This document shows positions 30,391-39,045 of a stretch of DNA of 64,000 nt, piece after piece. Position numbers and translations under genes: made by a program. Source of the stretch: Pseudomonadota bacterium (lineage in GTDB: Bacteria; Pseudomonadota; Gammaproteobacteria; Steroidobacterales; Woeseiaceae); NCBI GenBank assembly GCA_022574185.1, contig JACZSM010000005.1, forward strand, positions 1 to 64,000. The letters are read 5' to 3'. Position 1 is the first letter of the stretch. Each line of letters opens with the position of its first letter. The notes under the pieces are model-generated. The model was not told where the DNA came from. It saw only the letters and a program-made list of their open reading frames with translations, and searched no databases.

Positions 30391-31938
30391 ATGTTGACGG
30401 TGCGACGGGCGCTCCTTAGCGTTTCCGACAAGCGTGGCCTGATCCCATTTGCATCCGGACTTGCTGATCTCGGCGTCGAAATCCTCTCAACCGGTGGCAC
30501 CAGTCGCGCTTTGCGCGAGGCAGGTATCGACGTCATCGACATCAGCGAGAAAACCGGCTTTCCCGAGATCATGGACGGCCGCGTCAAGACCCTGCACCCC
30601 GTCATTCACGGCGGCCTGTTGGGACGGCGCGGAACGGACGAAGCCGTCATGGATGAGCACGGCATCGAGCCGATCGATCTTCTCGCGGTCAACCTGTACC
30701 CGTTCGAAAAGACGATTGCCCGTGACGACGCGACGATCGACACTGCGATCGAGAACATCGATATCGGCGGACCCGCGATGATTCGCGCAGCGTCCAAAAA
30801 TCACGACAGAGTCGCCGTCATCGTTGATCCCGGAGACTACGACAGTGTGCTCGACGCCTTAAAAAACAACAAGTTAGCGCTTGAAGATCGGCTGCGACTG
30901 GCCGCCAAAGCCTACGCACATACGGCAAGTTACGACACCGTGATCACGAAGTACCTGTCGCAATCCCTTGGTGATGATCCGCTTGGCGAGCGTCACCTCT
31001 ACTCGGGCAGACTTGTCGACAAGATGCGTTACGGAGAGAACCCACACCAGGATGCCGCTTTCTATGTCGATCAGCATCCGCCAAAAGGCTCGCTCGCATT
31101 GGCAGAGCAATTGCAAGGCAAGGCACTTTCGTATAACAACATCGCCGACACCGATGCGGCGCTTGAATGCGTGCGACAGTTCAGCAACCCGGCGTGCGTC
31201 ATCGTCAAACACGCAAACCCCTGTGGTGTCGCCGTGAACCAAGATATTCACTCGGCCTATGACAGGGCGTTCAAAACAGATCCAACGTCGGCGTTTGGCG
31301 GCATCATCGCATTTAATCGACCACTCGATGTGACGACGGCAAGAGCGATCATCGACCGCCAGTTTGTGGAAGTTATCATCGCGCCGAGTGTCGACGACGA
31401 CGCGGTGGCGGTCCTGATCGAGAAGAAAAACCTGCGCGTACTCGTTACCGGGCCGTGGGAAAAATCGACAGGTGACGTTCAGTACAAGAAGGTCTCGGGC
31501 GGTCTGCTCGTACAAAGCAGCGATCTCGGTTGCGTGACGGCAGACGACCTCAAAGTCGTCACCAGGAAAGCGCCAACAACCGCACAGATCGAAGACCTGC
31601 TGTTCGCCTGGACGGTTGTCAAATACGTCAAATCAAATGCGATCGTTTTCTGCAAGGATCGCATGACGATCGGTATCGGTGCAGGCCAGATGAGCCGCGT
31701 GTACAGCACCCGAATCGCGGCGATCAAGGCGGCCGATGAGGGCCTTGAGGTCAAAAATTCGGTGATGGCGTCCGATGCATTTTTCCCGTTTCGCGATGGC
31801 ATCGATGCCGCCGCCGAACATGGTATCGCCGCAATCATCCAGCCCGGCGGCTCGATGCGCGACGACGAAATCATCGCAGCTGCTGATGAGCATGGACTGG
31901 CGATGGTCTTCACAGGCATGCGACACTTTCGCCATTAG
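30391..31938 (+). CDS. purH: bifunctional AICAR formyltransferase/IMP cyclohydrolase
   Basis: PurH performs the last two steps of IMP synthesis. The 515-residue protein starts [20 protein letters not shown] (IMP cyclohydrolase, about residues 1-190, with [15 protein letters not shown]). It continues with the formyltransferase domain ([25 protein letters not shown], and the C-terminal [15 protein letters not shown]). Its order before purD is conserved in proteobacteria. Confidence 0.98.
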   Translation: MLTVRRALLSVSDKRGLIPFASGLADLGVEILSTGGTSRALREAGIDVIDISEKTGFPEIMDGRVKTLHPVIHGGLLGRRGTDEAVMDEHGIEPIDLLAVNLYPFEKTIARDDATIDTAIENIDIGGPAMIRAASKNHDRVAVIVDPGDYDSVLDALKNNKLALEDRLRLAAKAYAHTASYDTVITKYLSQSLGDDPLGERHLYSGRLVDKMRYGENPHQDAAFYVDQHPPKGSLALAEQLQGKALSYNNIADTDAALECVRQFSNPACVIVKHANPCGVAVNQDIHSAYDRAFKTDPTSAFGGIIAFNRPLDVTTARAIIDRQFVEVIIAPSVDDDAVAVLIEKKNLRVLVTGPWEKSTGDVQYKKVSGGLLVQSSDLGCVTADDLKVVTRKAPTTAQIEDLLFAWTVVKYVKSNAIVFCKDRMTIGIGAGQMSRVYSTRIAAIKAADEGLEVKNSVMASDAFFPFRDGIDAAAEHGIAAIIQPGGSMRDDEIIAAADEHGLAMVFTGMRHFRH

Positions 31939-31953
31939 TACGGAGAAATCAGC

Positions 31954-33240
31954 ATGAAGGTCCTGGTCATCGGCAGCGGCGGGCGCGAACACGCCCTGGC
32001 GTGGAAGTGCGCGCAGTCTCCCGATGTCGATGAAGTACTGGTGGCGCCGGGCAATGCGGGCACGGCGCGCGAACCCAGGGTACGCAATGTGCCCGTTGCC
32101 GCCGATGACATCGAGGCCCTGGCATCGCTCGCGCAGACCGAAAATGCCGGATTGACGATCGTTGGCCCGGAAGCACCACTTGTCGCCGGCATCGTTGATC
32201 GCTTCAATGAACTCAACCTGCCCTGCTTCGGCCCAAGCGCGGCAGCTGCACAGCTCGAAGGCTCGAAGGCCTTTTCCAAGAACTTTCTTGCCCGGCACAA
32301 TATTCCGACGGCCCGTTATCAGAATTTCACCGAGCTCGAACCCGCGCTAGCCTATATCCGTGAACAAGGTGCGCCGATTGTCGTCAAGGCCGACGGCCTT
32401 GCGGCCGGCAAAGGCGTCATCGTGGCAATGACTCTCGAAGCGGCCGAACAGGCAGCGACGGACATGCTGTGCGGCAGACGATTTGGCGACGCCGGTGCGT
32501 GTATTGTTGTCGAGGAATTTCTCGACGGCGAAGAAGCGAGTTTCATCGTGGTAACCGACGGCACGAATATCCTGCCGCTGGCAACAACGCAGGATCATAA
32601 AGCCCGCGACGAAGGAGATGTGGGCCCGAACACGGGCGGCATGGGTGCGTATTCGCCTGCACCTGTCGTGACAGCCGATGTCGAAGACGCAATCATGAAT
32701 CTCGTTATTAGACCAACGCTGGCGGGCATGAAGGCAAATGGCGCCAACTACACGGGTTTTCTGTACGCGGGTCTCATGATCATGGCCGACGGCACACCCA
32801 AGGTCATCGAGTTCAATTGCCGCCTCGGTGATCCTGAAACACAGCCGATCATGGCGCGCCTGCGGTCCGACCTGGTCGCAATCTGCAATGCAACGTTAGA
32901 CGGTACGCTCGGTGAACAAGAAGCCGTATGGGATACCCGCGCCTCGCTGGGCGTCGTCATGGCCGCAGGCGGCTATCCCCAGAGCTACGCGAAGGGCAAG
33001 TCGATCAACGGACTTGGCGATGCCACTAGCCAGTCACGCATGGTCTTTCATGCCGGAACGGCCGAAGACGGAGACAACGTTGTAACCAGTGGTGGGCGAG
33101 TCCTGTGCGTTGTCGGTCTTGGCGACACCGTGGCAAAGGCGGCCAGCGAAGCTTACGCGGCCGTTGACCAGATTCACTGGGAAGGCGCGTACTTCCGCCG
33201 TGACATCGGCCATCGCGCCATTGCCAGGGAGAGGGCTTAG
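31954..33240 (+). CDS. purD: phosphoribosylamine-glycine ligase
   Basis: PurD joins glycine to phosphoribosylamine in purine synthesis. The 428-residue protein has the ATP-grasp features [30 protein letters not shown] and [20 protein letters not shown], plus [10 protein letters not shown] at the start. It follows purH with a gap of 15 bases. The start at ATG 31954 gives the normal length. Confidence 0.98.
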   Translation: MKVLVIGSGGREHALAWKCAQSPDVDEVLVAPGNAGTAREPRVRNVPVAADDIEALASLAQTENAGLTIVGPEAPLVAGIVDRFNELNLPCFGPSAAAAQLEGSKAFSKNFLARHNIPTARYQNFTELEPALAYIREQGAPIVVKADGLAAGKGVIVAMTLEAAEQAATDMLCGRRFGDAGACIVVEEFLDGEEASFIVVTDGTNILPLATTQDHKARDEGDVGPNTGGMGAYSPAPVVTADVEDAIMNLVIRPTLAGMKANGANYTGFLYAGLMIMADGTPKVIEFNCRLGDPETQPIMARLRSDLVAICNATLDGTLGEQEAVWDTRASLGVVMAAGGYPQSYAKGKSINGLGDATSQSRMVFHAGTAEDGDNVVTSGGRVLCVVGLGDTVAKAASEAYAAVDQIHWEGAYFRRDIGHRAIARERA

Positions 33241-33244
33241 CCCC

Positions 33245-34444
33245 ATGCTCACGACAGCTGAAGCCCGTGACGCTATCCTGGCCGCGATACCGGCATGTAG
33301 TGTCGAGTCCGTCCCTGTCGAGCAGGCGACCGGACGAGTTTTGCGACAAAGTGTCAAAGCCGAACGAGACCAGCCACCCTTCGATCGCGTGATGATGGAT
33401 GGCATTGCGATCTCGTTTGGTGACTTCGATAGTGGCATGCGTCAATTTCAGATTCAGGCCATGCAGGCTGCGGGCGATCCCGCACTGACGCTGCAAACCG
33501 GCAAAGCGATTGAGATCATGACAGGAGCGTCGCTTCCCGACGGCGCGGACTGCATCGTTCCGGTCGAGCGTATTACCGAAACAGACGGGTTCGCCGAAAT
33601 CGAGGCTGACTACACCGCCGAGCAAAGACAATTCATCCATGCACGCGGATCCGACCACACAAAAAATACCGAACTGCTGACACCAGGTACACGCGTATCG
33701 CCGATGGACATCGCGGTCATCACTTCGTGCGGCCTGGGCAATGTCGATGTCAGCAAAAAACCGACGATTCGCGTTATCTCGACCGGCAATGAACTCGTCG
33801 CAGCGGGCGAAGCGATCGAGGCACACCAGATTCGCATGTCAAATGGTCCGGCCATGATTGCGTTGCTGCAGCAACATGGTTTCGATGATTGCGAACACGA
33901 TCACCTGGTTGACGATCCGACGTTACTGAAAAAACGAATCGCCGCACACCTCGATGCCGCTGACACGCTGGTACTCAGTGGCGGCGTATCAATGGGCAAA
34001 GCCGACTACCTGCCCAGGGTATTCGACGAACTCGGCGTCGATGTCGTGTTTCACAAGATCAGCCAACGCCCGGGCCGGCCGATGTGGTTCGGTATCGGAC
34101 CCAGGAAACAAGCCGTGTTCGCGCTGCCCGGCAATCCGGTCTCGACACTCGTGTGTTGCCGGCAATACGTGATCCCTGCTCTGAATGCAGCAGCCGGATT
34201 GCGCGAGCAAGCGCCTGAGTTTGCATCGCTCGCACAGGACGTTACTTTCAAACCCAAACTTACGTATTTCCTCCCTGTAAAACTGATCTCGAGTATTGGC
34301 GGTCCTTTGCGCGCGATGCCCGTGCATACGAATACATCCGGAGACTTCACGGCCCTGTCCGGCACCGATGGCTATGTCGAGCTCGAACGCGATCAGACTG
34401 ACTTCCCATCCGGTACGCCGGCACGGCTGCATCGCTGGACCTGA
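33245..34444 (+). CDS. moeA: molybdopterin molybdotransferase
   Basis: MoeA inserts molybdate into adenylated molybdopterin. The 399-residue protein has the family features PPFDRVMMDGIA, GASLPDGADCIVPVE, VISTGNELV, the motif LSGGVSMGKADYLP and FALPGNPVSTLVC. The reading frame is open upstream inside purD to 33089, but ATG 33245, four bases after the purD stop, is the natural start. Its product would be needed by the msrP enzyme at 16.8 kb. It is the last ordinary chromosomal gene before the integron. Confidence 0.96.
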   Translation: MLTTAEARDAILAAIPACSVESVPVEQATGRVLRQSVKAERDQPPFDRVMMDGIAISFGDFDSGMRQFQIQAMQAAGDPALTLQTGKAIEIMTGASLPDGADCIVPVERITETDGFAEIEADYTAEQRQFIHARGSDHTKNTELLTPGTRVSPMDIAVITSCGLGNVDVSKKPTIRVISTGNELVAAGEAIEAHQIRMSNGPAMIALLQQHGFDDCEHDHLVDDPTLLKKRIAAHLDAADTLVLSGGVSMGKADYLPRVFDELGVDVVFHKISQRPGRPMWFGIGPRKQAVFALPGNPVSTLVCCRQYVIPALNAAAGLREQAPEFASLAQDVTFKPKLTYFLPVKLISSIGGPLRAMPVHTNTSGDFTALSGTDGYVELERDQTDFPSGTPARLHRWT

Positions 34445-34472
34445 TGTCCTGAATTGAAGGAAATGCTGAGAT

Positions 34473-35314
34473 TCACAGCCCTTCCAACGGACTCCGTACT
34501 GCGTGTCCACCCCGTTTGATGACATGCGTGTAAATTTGCGTTGTCTGCACCTGGGAGTGGCCTAACAGTTCCTGCACTGTGCGAATGTCATAGCCACTCT
34601 CGAGCAAGTGCGTGGCGAACGAGTGACGGAAGGTATGACTTGTCGCACGCTTGTTGATTCCCGATTCCCTGACGGCGTGCGTGACGGCGCGCGCAAGACC
34701 AGAGGCGTGAGCGTGATGGCGCCGTTCTCGCCCTCCTCGATATCGCGCTCCATCAAGCCACGCACGAAATCCAGCTGGTGTTCGATGTGCGGCAACAGCG
34801 AATCGGGCAATATCGTGCGACGATCCTTGTTGCCCTTGCCATCGCGAATGGTGAGCTGCAAGTACTCGGTGTCGATATCCTGAACACGCAGTCGAAGACA
34901 CTCAGTGAGCCGCAAACCACTGCCGTACAAAAAGCTGGCCATAAGCCAATGCTTGCCCTGCAGGCATTTCAGAACCCTGGCAACCTCCGACTTTGTCATC
35001 ACGATGGGCACACGTGCGGGTCGCTTCGCACGTACAATCTCATCCATCCAGGGCAGCTCCACTTGCAGACCCTTTTTGTACAGAAACAGCAGCGCGCTCA
35101 GCGCCTGATTCTGTGGCGATGCCGACAAGTGACCGTCCGTCGCCAGGTACGAAAGAAACGCCTGAATTTCCTCTGCACCCATCTCCCGTGGATGTCGCTT
35201 GCCGTGATACAAGATGAAGCGACGAATCCACTTCCAGTAAGTTTCCTCCGTCCGGTAACTGTAATGTCGAACGCGAATTTCAGACCGAAACTCTTCCCTG
35301 AGCTTCTTCGCCAT
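34473..35314 (-). pseudogene. intI: integron integrase, broken by internal deletion and frameshift
   Basis: The first 199 residues (35314 to about 34720) read as an integron-integrase N-terminal part: YRTEETYWKWIRRFILYHGK, HLSASPQNQALSALLFLYK, the first catalytic Arg in [14 protein letters not shown], and DGKGNKDR. After ENGA the frame fails. The C-terminal part continues in another frame (ending at 34473) from [14 protein letters not shown] through [12 protein letters not shown] to [17 protein letters not shown], with the remaining catalytic Arg, His and Tyr. Intact relatives have about 40-45 more residues here (patch with REWGWQYVFP), absent from both frames. So a deletion near 34718-34727 changed the frame. 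It points away from the cassettes, as in all integrons. Confidence 0.85.
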
Positions 35315-35465
35315 CGCAATACTTCCCTTAATTTTTTGGCAACATATCTCTAACCATCATGTGACTATTCAGCGACTTGATCCTCCCAACAACATGCTAT
35401 TCTGCCCAATTCAACGACTTTCGCCCGATTATCGGGCAACCACATAAAGTTAGTCTTCTCGACGC
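35315..35465. other. attI region of the integron, with palindrome
   Basis: This region lies between the integrase start and the first cassette. ATAAAGTTAGTC (35444-35455) resembles the crossover core of attI sites, GTTAG at 35449-35453, where the first cassette joins. A perfect palindrome GCCCGAT-T-ATCGGGC (35423-35437) lies next to it and may be an integrase- or regulator-binding site. A weak candidate Pc promoter, TTGATC at 35377 with TATTCT at 35398 and a spacer of 15, points to the cassettes. I see no LexA-type box. Confidence 0.6.
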
Positions 35466-35500
35466 TTGATGCGTGGTGCGCAACACGCTATACTGTGCGC
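35466..35500 (+). promoter_or_regulatory. promoter-operator of cassette 1 (HigBA)
   Basis: TTGATG (35466-35471) and TATACT (35489-35494) with a spacer of 17 form a sigma70-like promoter. Between them is a near-palindrome GCGTGGTG-CG-CAACACGC (35471-35488, one mismatch). The toxin GTG at 35501 is six bases after the -10 box, so the predicted mRNA has almost no leader. Confidence 0.6.
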
Positions 35501-35782
35501 GTGATCAAGTCATTCCGCCATAAGGACCTTCGGCGATTCTTTGAGGATGGTACTAAGTCTGGAATCCAACCCAAGCACGCTGATCGACTCCGGTTACAAC
35601 TTGCGGCCCTGGATACCGCCCAGACCATTGACGATATGGATATCCCCGGTTACCGGCTTCATCCTCTCAAGGGTCGTATGAAAGGCCGTTGGTCGATATC
35701 AGTCAGTGGCAACTGGCGACTGACTTTCAAATTTGAGGGCGGAAACGTCAATATCTTGGACTACGAGGATTATCACAAATGA
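35501..35782 (+). CDS. higB: HigB toxin, cassette 1
   Basis: A 93-residue RelE-fold toxin of the HigB (plasmid maintenance killer) family, which cuts mRNA on the ribosome. The signature is KSFRHKDLRRFFEDGTKSGI at the start and WSISVSGNWRLTFKF with ILDYEDYHK at the end. The GTG at 35501 begins MIKSFRH, the usual start; GTG 35495 is in frame but precedes the family start. The antitoxin gene overlaps it by four bases. It is the first cassette gene after attI. Confidence 0.9.
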   Translation: MIKSFRHKDLRRFFEDGTKSGIQPKHADRLRLQLAALDTAQTIDDMDIPGYRLHPLKGRMKGRWSISVSGNWRLTFKFEGGNVNILDYEDYHK

Positions 35783-36072
35783 CCATGCACAATCCGCCGC
35801 ACCCCGGCGACTTTATCCGTGCCACTTATATCGAGCCTTTCGATATCAGTATTCGTTCGCTTGCCGAAAGCCTGGATGTATCACCGTCGACTTTGACGCG
35901 GATTGTCAGTACCAGCAGCGGAGTAAGTCCCGAGATGGCTTTGCGGCTCTCTAAGGCGCTCGGACGATCTCCGGAGAGCTGGCTTGCGATGCAGCACAAT
36001 TTTGATCTTTGGCAAGCGAAGAGGTCCGCGGATTTATCCGACGTCCAGAAAATCCAGTTTGAGGCTGCGTAG
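35779..36072 (+). CDS. higA: HigA antitoxin, cassette 1
   Basis: A 97-residue HTH antitoxin (XRE/VapI type) that neutralises HigB and represses the shared promoter. [18 protein letters not shown] is the typical start. The helix-turn-helix lies in IRSLAESLDVSPSTLTRIV, and [20 protein letters not shown] follows as usual. GAGGA precedes the ATG within the toxin gene, giving ordinary Shine-Dalgarno initiation, unlike the toxin. It overlaps higB by ATGA. Confidence 0.92.
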   Translation: MTMHNPPHPGDFIRATYIEPFDISIRSLAESLDVSPSTLTRIVSTSSGVSPEMALRLSKALGRSPESWLAMQHNFDLWQAKRSADLSDVQKIQFEAA

Positions 36073-36079
36073 TAGAGCA

Positions 36080-36185
36080 GACTAACAATGCGCTGCATAC
36101 TTGCCGCCTTGTCGTATCTGTCACACATCTTGCATCCGCAACATGTGCGCCAGATACTGGGCGCAATAAAGCTTAGACGTTAGGC
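36080..36185 (+). repeat. attC site 1 (subtype A)
   Basis: The site begins with a core-like GACTAAC and AATGCGCTGCATACTTGCCG and ends with GTTAGGC (36179-36185). Inner parts include CTTGCATCCGCAACATGTGC and CAGATACTGGGCGCAATAAA. It is about 106 bases long and almost identical to attC2, 5 and 7. Confidence 0.93.
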
Positions 36186-36208
36186 GACTCGATCCTCTTT
36201 CCCAGATC

Positions 36209-36242
36209 TTGACACATGTACCAATAATGGTACACTATCTCA
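36209..36242 (+). promoter_or_regulatory. promoter-operator of cassette 2
   Basis: TTGACA (36209-36214) and TACACT (36231-36236), spacer 16. A palindrome TGTACCA-ATAA-TGGTACA (36217-36234) overlaps the spacer and -10. The toxin ATG at 36243 is six bases after the -10, again a leaderless arrangement. Confidence 0.65.
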
Positions 36243-36587
36243 ATGCCATCGGATCGGCCCATTTCGGTAGTCTTTTTCCGCCTAGACTCAGGACGAGAAC
36301 CTGCTAGAGATTGGCTGAAAGCTATGACTCCGAAGAGCCGAAAGACCATTGGCGAAGACATTATGACGCTTCAGTTCGGTTGGCCGGTAGGAATGCCACT
36401 AGCTCGAAAAATGGAGGTTGATCTTTGGGAGCTTCGTTCGAACATTCCATCTGGGATTGCCCGGATATTTTTCACGATTTACGGAAACAATATCGTGCTC
36501 CTCCACGGATTCGTTAAGAAATCCCGTAAGACACCTACCAATGAATTATCAACTGCGAAGCGTCGCTTAACAAAATTGAGATCGTAG
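36243..36587 (+). CDS. Gp49-like (DUF891) toxin, cassette 2
   Basis: A 114-residue RelE/HigB-superfamily toxin of the phage-derived Gp49-like type. The order PISVVFFRLDSGREPARDWL, LARKMEVDLWELRSNIPSGI and ARIFFTIYGNNIVLLHGFVK fits the family. It probably cleaves mRNA on the ribosome. The antitoxin gene starts two bases after its stop. The codon mix is more AT-rich than in flanking chromosomal genes. Confidence 0.85.
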   Translation: MPSDRPISVVFFRLDSGREPARDWLKAMTPKSRKTIGEDIMTLQFGWPVGMPLARKMEVDLWELRSNIPSGIARIFFTIYGNNIVLLHGFVKKSRKTPTNELSTAKRRLTKLRS

Positions 36588-36589
36588 AT

Positions 36590-36898
36590 ATGGCGAAGAA
36601 AAACTTAGGTAGTAACTTTGACGATTTTCTCGAGAAAGAAGGAATTCTCGAGGAAGCGAAAGCTGTGGCCGTAAAACGCTACATTGCTTACCAACTTGCT
36701 CAGAAAATGTCGGAGAAAAATCTCAGTAAGTCCGAAATGGCTCGTCTAATGGAAACTAGTCGGTCCGCTCTGGATCGGTTGCTTGACCCGGATAACACGT
36801 CAGTAACGCTGCAGACACTTCAAAGCGCGGTTCAAGCGCTTGGTGGCCGACTATATGTCGAACTCCAATTTGACAGTAATGCACCAAGAGTCGCCTAA
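36590..36898 (+). CDS. XRE-family antitoxin, cassette 2
   Basis: A 102-residue antitoxin with an HTH (NLSKSEMARLMETSRSALDRL) and an N-terminal helical part, the usual partner of Gp49-like toxins. Its stop codon TAA lies inside the first core of attC2 (GCCTAAC), so the gene is trimmed to the cassette edge. Confidence 0.85.
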   Translation: MAKKNLGSNFDDFLEKEGILEEAKAVAVKRYIAYQLAQKMSEKNLSKSEMARLMETSRSALDRLLDPDNTSVTLQTLQSAVQALGGRLYVELQFDSNAPRVA

Positions 36899-36998
36899 CA
36901 ATGCGCTGCATACTTGCCGCCTCATCGTACCTGTCACACATCTTGCAATCGCAACATGTGCGCCAGATACTGGGCGCAATTAAGCTTAGACGTTAGGC
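36893..36998 (+). repeat. attC site 2 (subtype A)
   Basis: GCCTAAC (36893-36899) opens and GTTAGGC (36992-36998) closes a 106-base site. It includes AATGCGCTGCATACTTGCCG and CAGATACTGGGCGCAATTAA. Its left end overlaps the antitoxin stop codon. Confidence 0.94.
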
Positions 36999-37069
36999 AG
37001 CAGCAGAAACGCGTTCGCGAAATTATCGCTGAACACCGATCCACTCACCCAACCAATCATGTTGCCTCT

Positions 37070-37465
37070 ATGATCGATCACATAGACATTGCTGTCGCGA
37101 ACCTCCAACGAAGCCGCGAGTATTACCGTCGGACTCTCGCACCACTTGGCTTTGAGCCAATAGTCGATATCGATCGGAGCGATGGACGCAAAGGCACAGG
37201 ATTCGGCCGCGAGTCCAAGCCACAGTTTTGGATCGGCGGCGGTTCTGCTGTTGTTGGCCGCTTACATATTGCATTCGAGGCCGAATCGCGCGCCGCCGTC
37301 GACGAATTCTATAAAGAAGCACTTAGTGCCGGTGCAAAGTCGAAAGGGGAACCCGGACTGCAACCTCGCTACGGAGATAACTACTACGCGGCGTTTGTGC
37401 TAGATCCAGATGGTCATACTATCGAAGCCGTTTGTCGGCGCCACGATTCGAGCGAAGCCGCGTGA
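37070..37465 (+). CDS. VOC-family (glyoxalase-fold) protein, cassette 3
   Basis: A 131-residue VOC-superfamily protein, built from paired beta-alpha-beta-beta-beta units. Likely metal residues are His in MIDHIDIAVANL, His in RLHIAFEA, and Glu in PDGHTIEAVCR. I start at ATG 37070, where the family begins; the open frame upstream (from 36914) only reads through attC2. Its substrate is unknown; small glyoxalase-like proteins are frequent in integron cassettes. No strong promoter is seen in the 71 bases between attC2 and the start. Confidence 0.82.
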   Translation: MIDHIDIAVANLQRSREYYRRTLAPLGFEPIVDIDRSDGRKGTGFGRESKPQFWIGGGSAVVGRLHIAFEAESRAAVDEFYKEALSAGAKSKGEPGLQPRYGDNYYAAFVLDPDGHTIEAVCRRHDSSEAA

Positions 37466-37480
37466 TGGTCGTACTATGCT

Positions 37481-37583
37481 GCCTAACAATGCGCTTCATT
37501 GATGCCGTCTGGCTTTCGTCACGGTTCTTGCAGCGGCAACAACCGCGCCGTAAGCTGAGCGCATCAAAGCTTAGACGTTAGGC
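37481..37583 (+). repeat. attC site 3 (subtype B)
   Basis: GCCTAAC to GTTAGGC. The interior differs from subtype A: AATGCGCTTCATTGATGCCG, CTTGCAGCGGCAACAACCGC and GCGCATCAAAGCTTAGACG. Confidence 0.92.
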
Positions 37584-37604
37584 TGCACTAAGCTCTTTCC
37601 CTGA

Positions 37605-37641
37605 TTGACATACTATTTAAAGTATATATACTATTTAGTAT
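37605..37641 (+). promoter_or_regulatory. promoter-operator of cassette 4
   Basis: TTGACA (37605-37610) and TATACT (37627-37632), spacer 16. Two short inverted repeats overlap it: TACT-ATTTAA-AGTA (37611-37624) and TACTATTTAGTA (37629-37640). The toxin ATG at 37642 is nine bases after the -10 box. Confidence 0.6.
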
Positions 37642-37923
37642 ATGTGGCAGATCTTTGAGCATCGCAATCTTCAGCGACGGATACGCAAGATTCCGAAGAC
37701 TGTGCTCAAGCGTTATGAAAAGTGGAAGGACATCGTTGAGATTTCCGGGCCAACCGGGCTTCGACAGATACGCGGCTTTAACGACGAGGCATTGCGTGGC
37801 GACTGGAGGGGCCACCGTTCTTCGAGGCTCAGCGATCAATTTCGAGTCATCTACAAGATTCAGAGGAAGAAATTGTTTGTGATGGTCGTCGAATTGACCG
37901 CGCATGATTACCGAAGGAAATAG
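37642..37923 (+). CDS. RelE/ParE-superfamily toxin, cassette 4
   Basis: A 93-residue RelE-like toxin. GLRQIRGFNDEALRGDWRGH, RSSRLSDQFRVIYKI and VVELTAHDYRRK are typical of the RelE/StbE branch, and RVIYKI and HDY resemble the catalytic C-terminal strand and tail. The partner downstream is an XRE-type antitoxin. Confidence 0.85.
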   Translation: MWQIFEHRNLQRRIRKIPKTVLKRYEKWKDIVEISGPTGLRQIRGFNDEALRGDWRGHRSSRLSDQFRVIYKIQRKKLFVMVVELTAHDYRRK

Positions 37924-37925
37924 TG

Positions 37926-38186
37926 ATGAAGGATTTTAAACCCGCAAAACGCCATATCAGCGTCTCAATCGGCGAATCCGTACGGATTCTTCGAGAACTT
38001 CAGGAGTTCAGCCAAACTGAGCTTGCTGATGTTTGTGGTATTCCACAGTCAACAATTTCGGCGATTGAGAATGATCGTGTTCGATTGGGTGTTGAAAGAG
38101 CCAAGACTCTGGCTAGGGCGCTCAGATGTCACCCGGCAGTTATCCTGTTCCCTGGCTGGGACGTTTTGGTGGAAACTGCAGCCTAA
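37926..38186 (+). CDS. XRE-family antitoxin, cassette 4
   Basis: An 86-residue HTH antitoxin: VRILRELQEFSQTELADVCG then IPQSTISAIENDRVRLGVER. I choose ATG 37926 because AAGGAA lies six bases before it; GTG 37923 is also in frame. Its stop codon TAA is inside the attC4 core. Probably represses the promoter at 37605 together with the toxin. Confidence 0.88.
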   Translation: MKDFKPAKRHISVSIGESVRILRELQEFSQTELADVCGIPQSTISAIENDRVRLGVERAKTLARALRCHPAVILFPGWDVLVETAA

Positions 38187-38286
38187 CAATGCGCTTCATA
38201 CTTGCCACCTGTTCGTATCGGTCACACATCTTGCATTCGCAACATGTGCGCCAGATACTGGACGCAATTAAGCTTAGACGTTAGTT
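38181..38286 (+). repeat. attC site 4 (subtype A, variant)
   Basis: GCCTAAC to GTTAGTT, 106 bases. The middle (CTTGCATTCGCAACATGTGC, CAGATACTGGACGCAATTAA) is subtype A, while the left end starts AATGCGCTTCATACTTGCCA. Confidence 0.92.
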
Positions 38287-38322
38287 GCCGCTGATCTTCG
38301 GCGAGGCGTTCCAACCCTGTCC

Positions 38323-38356
38323 TTGACTATAGTATCAATAGTGATACTATAATTCT
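38323..38356 (+). promoter_or_regulatory. promoter-operator of cassette 5 (HicAB)
   Basis: TTGACT (38323-38328) and TACTAT (38345-38350), spacer 16; TATAAT at 38348 is an alternative -10. A perfect palindrome TATAGTATCA-ATAG-TGATACTATA (38328-38351) spans the region between the boxes. The toxin GTG at 38357 follows the -10 by six bases. Confidence 0.65.
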
Positions 38357-38608
38357 GTGGCTTCTACTGGGGACATTCTGGCCAAGATGCGGCGTAATCC
38401 CAAAGGGATTCGCTTCAACGAACTCTGCAAGGTCTGTGAGCACTACTTTGGCAAGCCACGTAAATCCGGTTCAAGTCACCGGGTGTATAAGACGCCTTGG
38501 GCGGGAGATCCGAGAGTCAATATCCAGAGTTCCCGTGGCAAAGCGAAGGCCTATCAAGTACGTCAGGTCTTATTGGCAATTGATCGTTTAGAGAGTAGCA
38601 ATGGCTAA
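38357..38608 (+). CDS. hicA: HicA toxin, cassette 5
   Basis: An 83-residue HicA-type mRNA interferase with a double-stranded-RNA-binding-like fold. MRRNPKGIRFNELCKVCEHY resembles the start of the family, and GSSHRVYKTPW contains the conserved catalytic His. The GTG start overlaps no Shine-Dalgarno. HicB begins eight bases before its end. Confidence 0.85.
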   Translation: MASTGDILAKMRRNPKGIRFNELCKVCEHYFGKPRKSGSSHRVYKTPWAGDPRVNIQSSRGKAKAYQVRQVLLAIDRLESSNG

Positions 38609-38927
38609 AAAAATAGATCGTTACACTTATCGCGTTACCTGGTCCGAAGAGGATCAGGAGTACGTCGGACTGTGTGTGGAATTCCCAAGCATGAGTTGGC
38701 TGGAAAAGACTCAGGAGAAAGCATTAGTGGGTATCCGGAAACTCGTCGCAGATACTGTTGCAGACCTGAAGAAAAACAAGGAATCGGTCCCTGAGCCAAT
38801 TTCAACCCGACCGTTCAGTGGAAAATTTATGGTTCGCGTTCCTCCGGAAGTACATCGAATGCTCACCATCCGGGCAGCCGAATCCGGTGTCAGTCTCAAC
38901 CGGCTGGTATCGTCCAAATTGTCGTAG
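38601..38927 (+). CDS. hicB: HicB antitoxin, cassette 5
   Basis: A 108-residue HicB antitoxin. The N-terminal half has the partial-RNase-H-like fold (YTYRVTWSEEDQEYVGLCVE, then FPSMSWLEKT). The C-terminal 40 residues are a ribbon-helix-helix DNA-binding domain (FMVRVPPEVHRMLTIRAAES, then GVSLNRLV). It is expected to repress the palindrome at 38328. Confidence 0.88.
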   Translation: MAKKIDRYTYRVTWSEEDQEYVGLCVEFPSMSWLEKTQEKALVGIRKLVADTVADLKKNKESVPEPISTRPFSGKFMVRVPPEVHRMLTIRAAESGVSLNRLVSSKLS

Positions 38928-38932
38928 CCGGC

Positions 38933-39038
38933 AACTAACAATGCGCTGCATACTTGCCGCCTTATCGTACCTGTCACACATCTTGCATTCGCAACATGTG
39001 CGCCAGATACTGGGCGCAATTAAGCTTAGACGTTAGAC
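38933..39038 (+). repeat. attC site 5 (subtype A)
   Basis: AACTAAC to GTTAGAC, 106 bases, with the subtype A interior (CTTGCATTCGCAACATGTGC). Nearly identical to attC2 and 7. Confidence 0.93.
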
Positions 39039-39045
39039 AACACTC

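Noticed and set aside
34778-35353. Rightward ORF of 191 aa opposite the integrase
   Set aside because: Antisense to intI; the residues mirror the integrase and there is no start signal.
36914-37069. N-terminal extension of the VOC gene through attC2
   Set aside because: The extra residues are translated attC sequence (cysteine- and arginine-rich), while the family begins at ATG 37070.
38711-39019. Leftward ORF of 102 aa across HicB and attC5
   Set aside because: Its N-terminal half is translated attC sequence, similar to other ORFs that recur at each attC.
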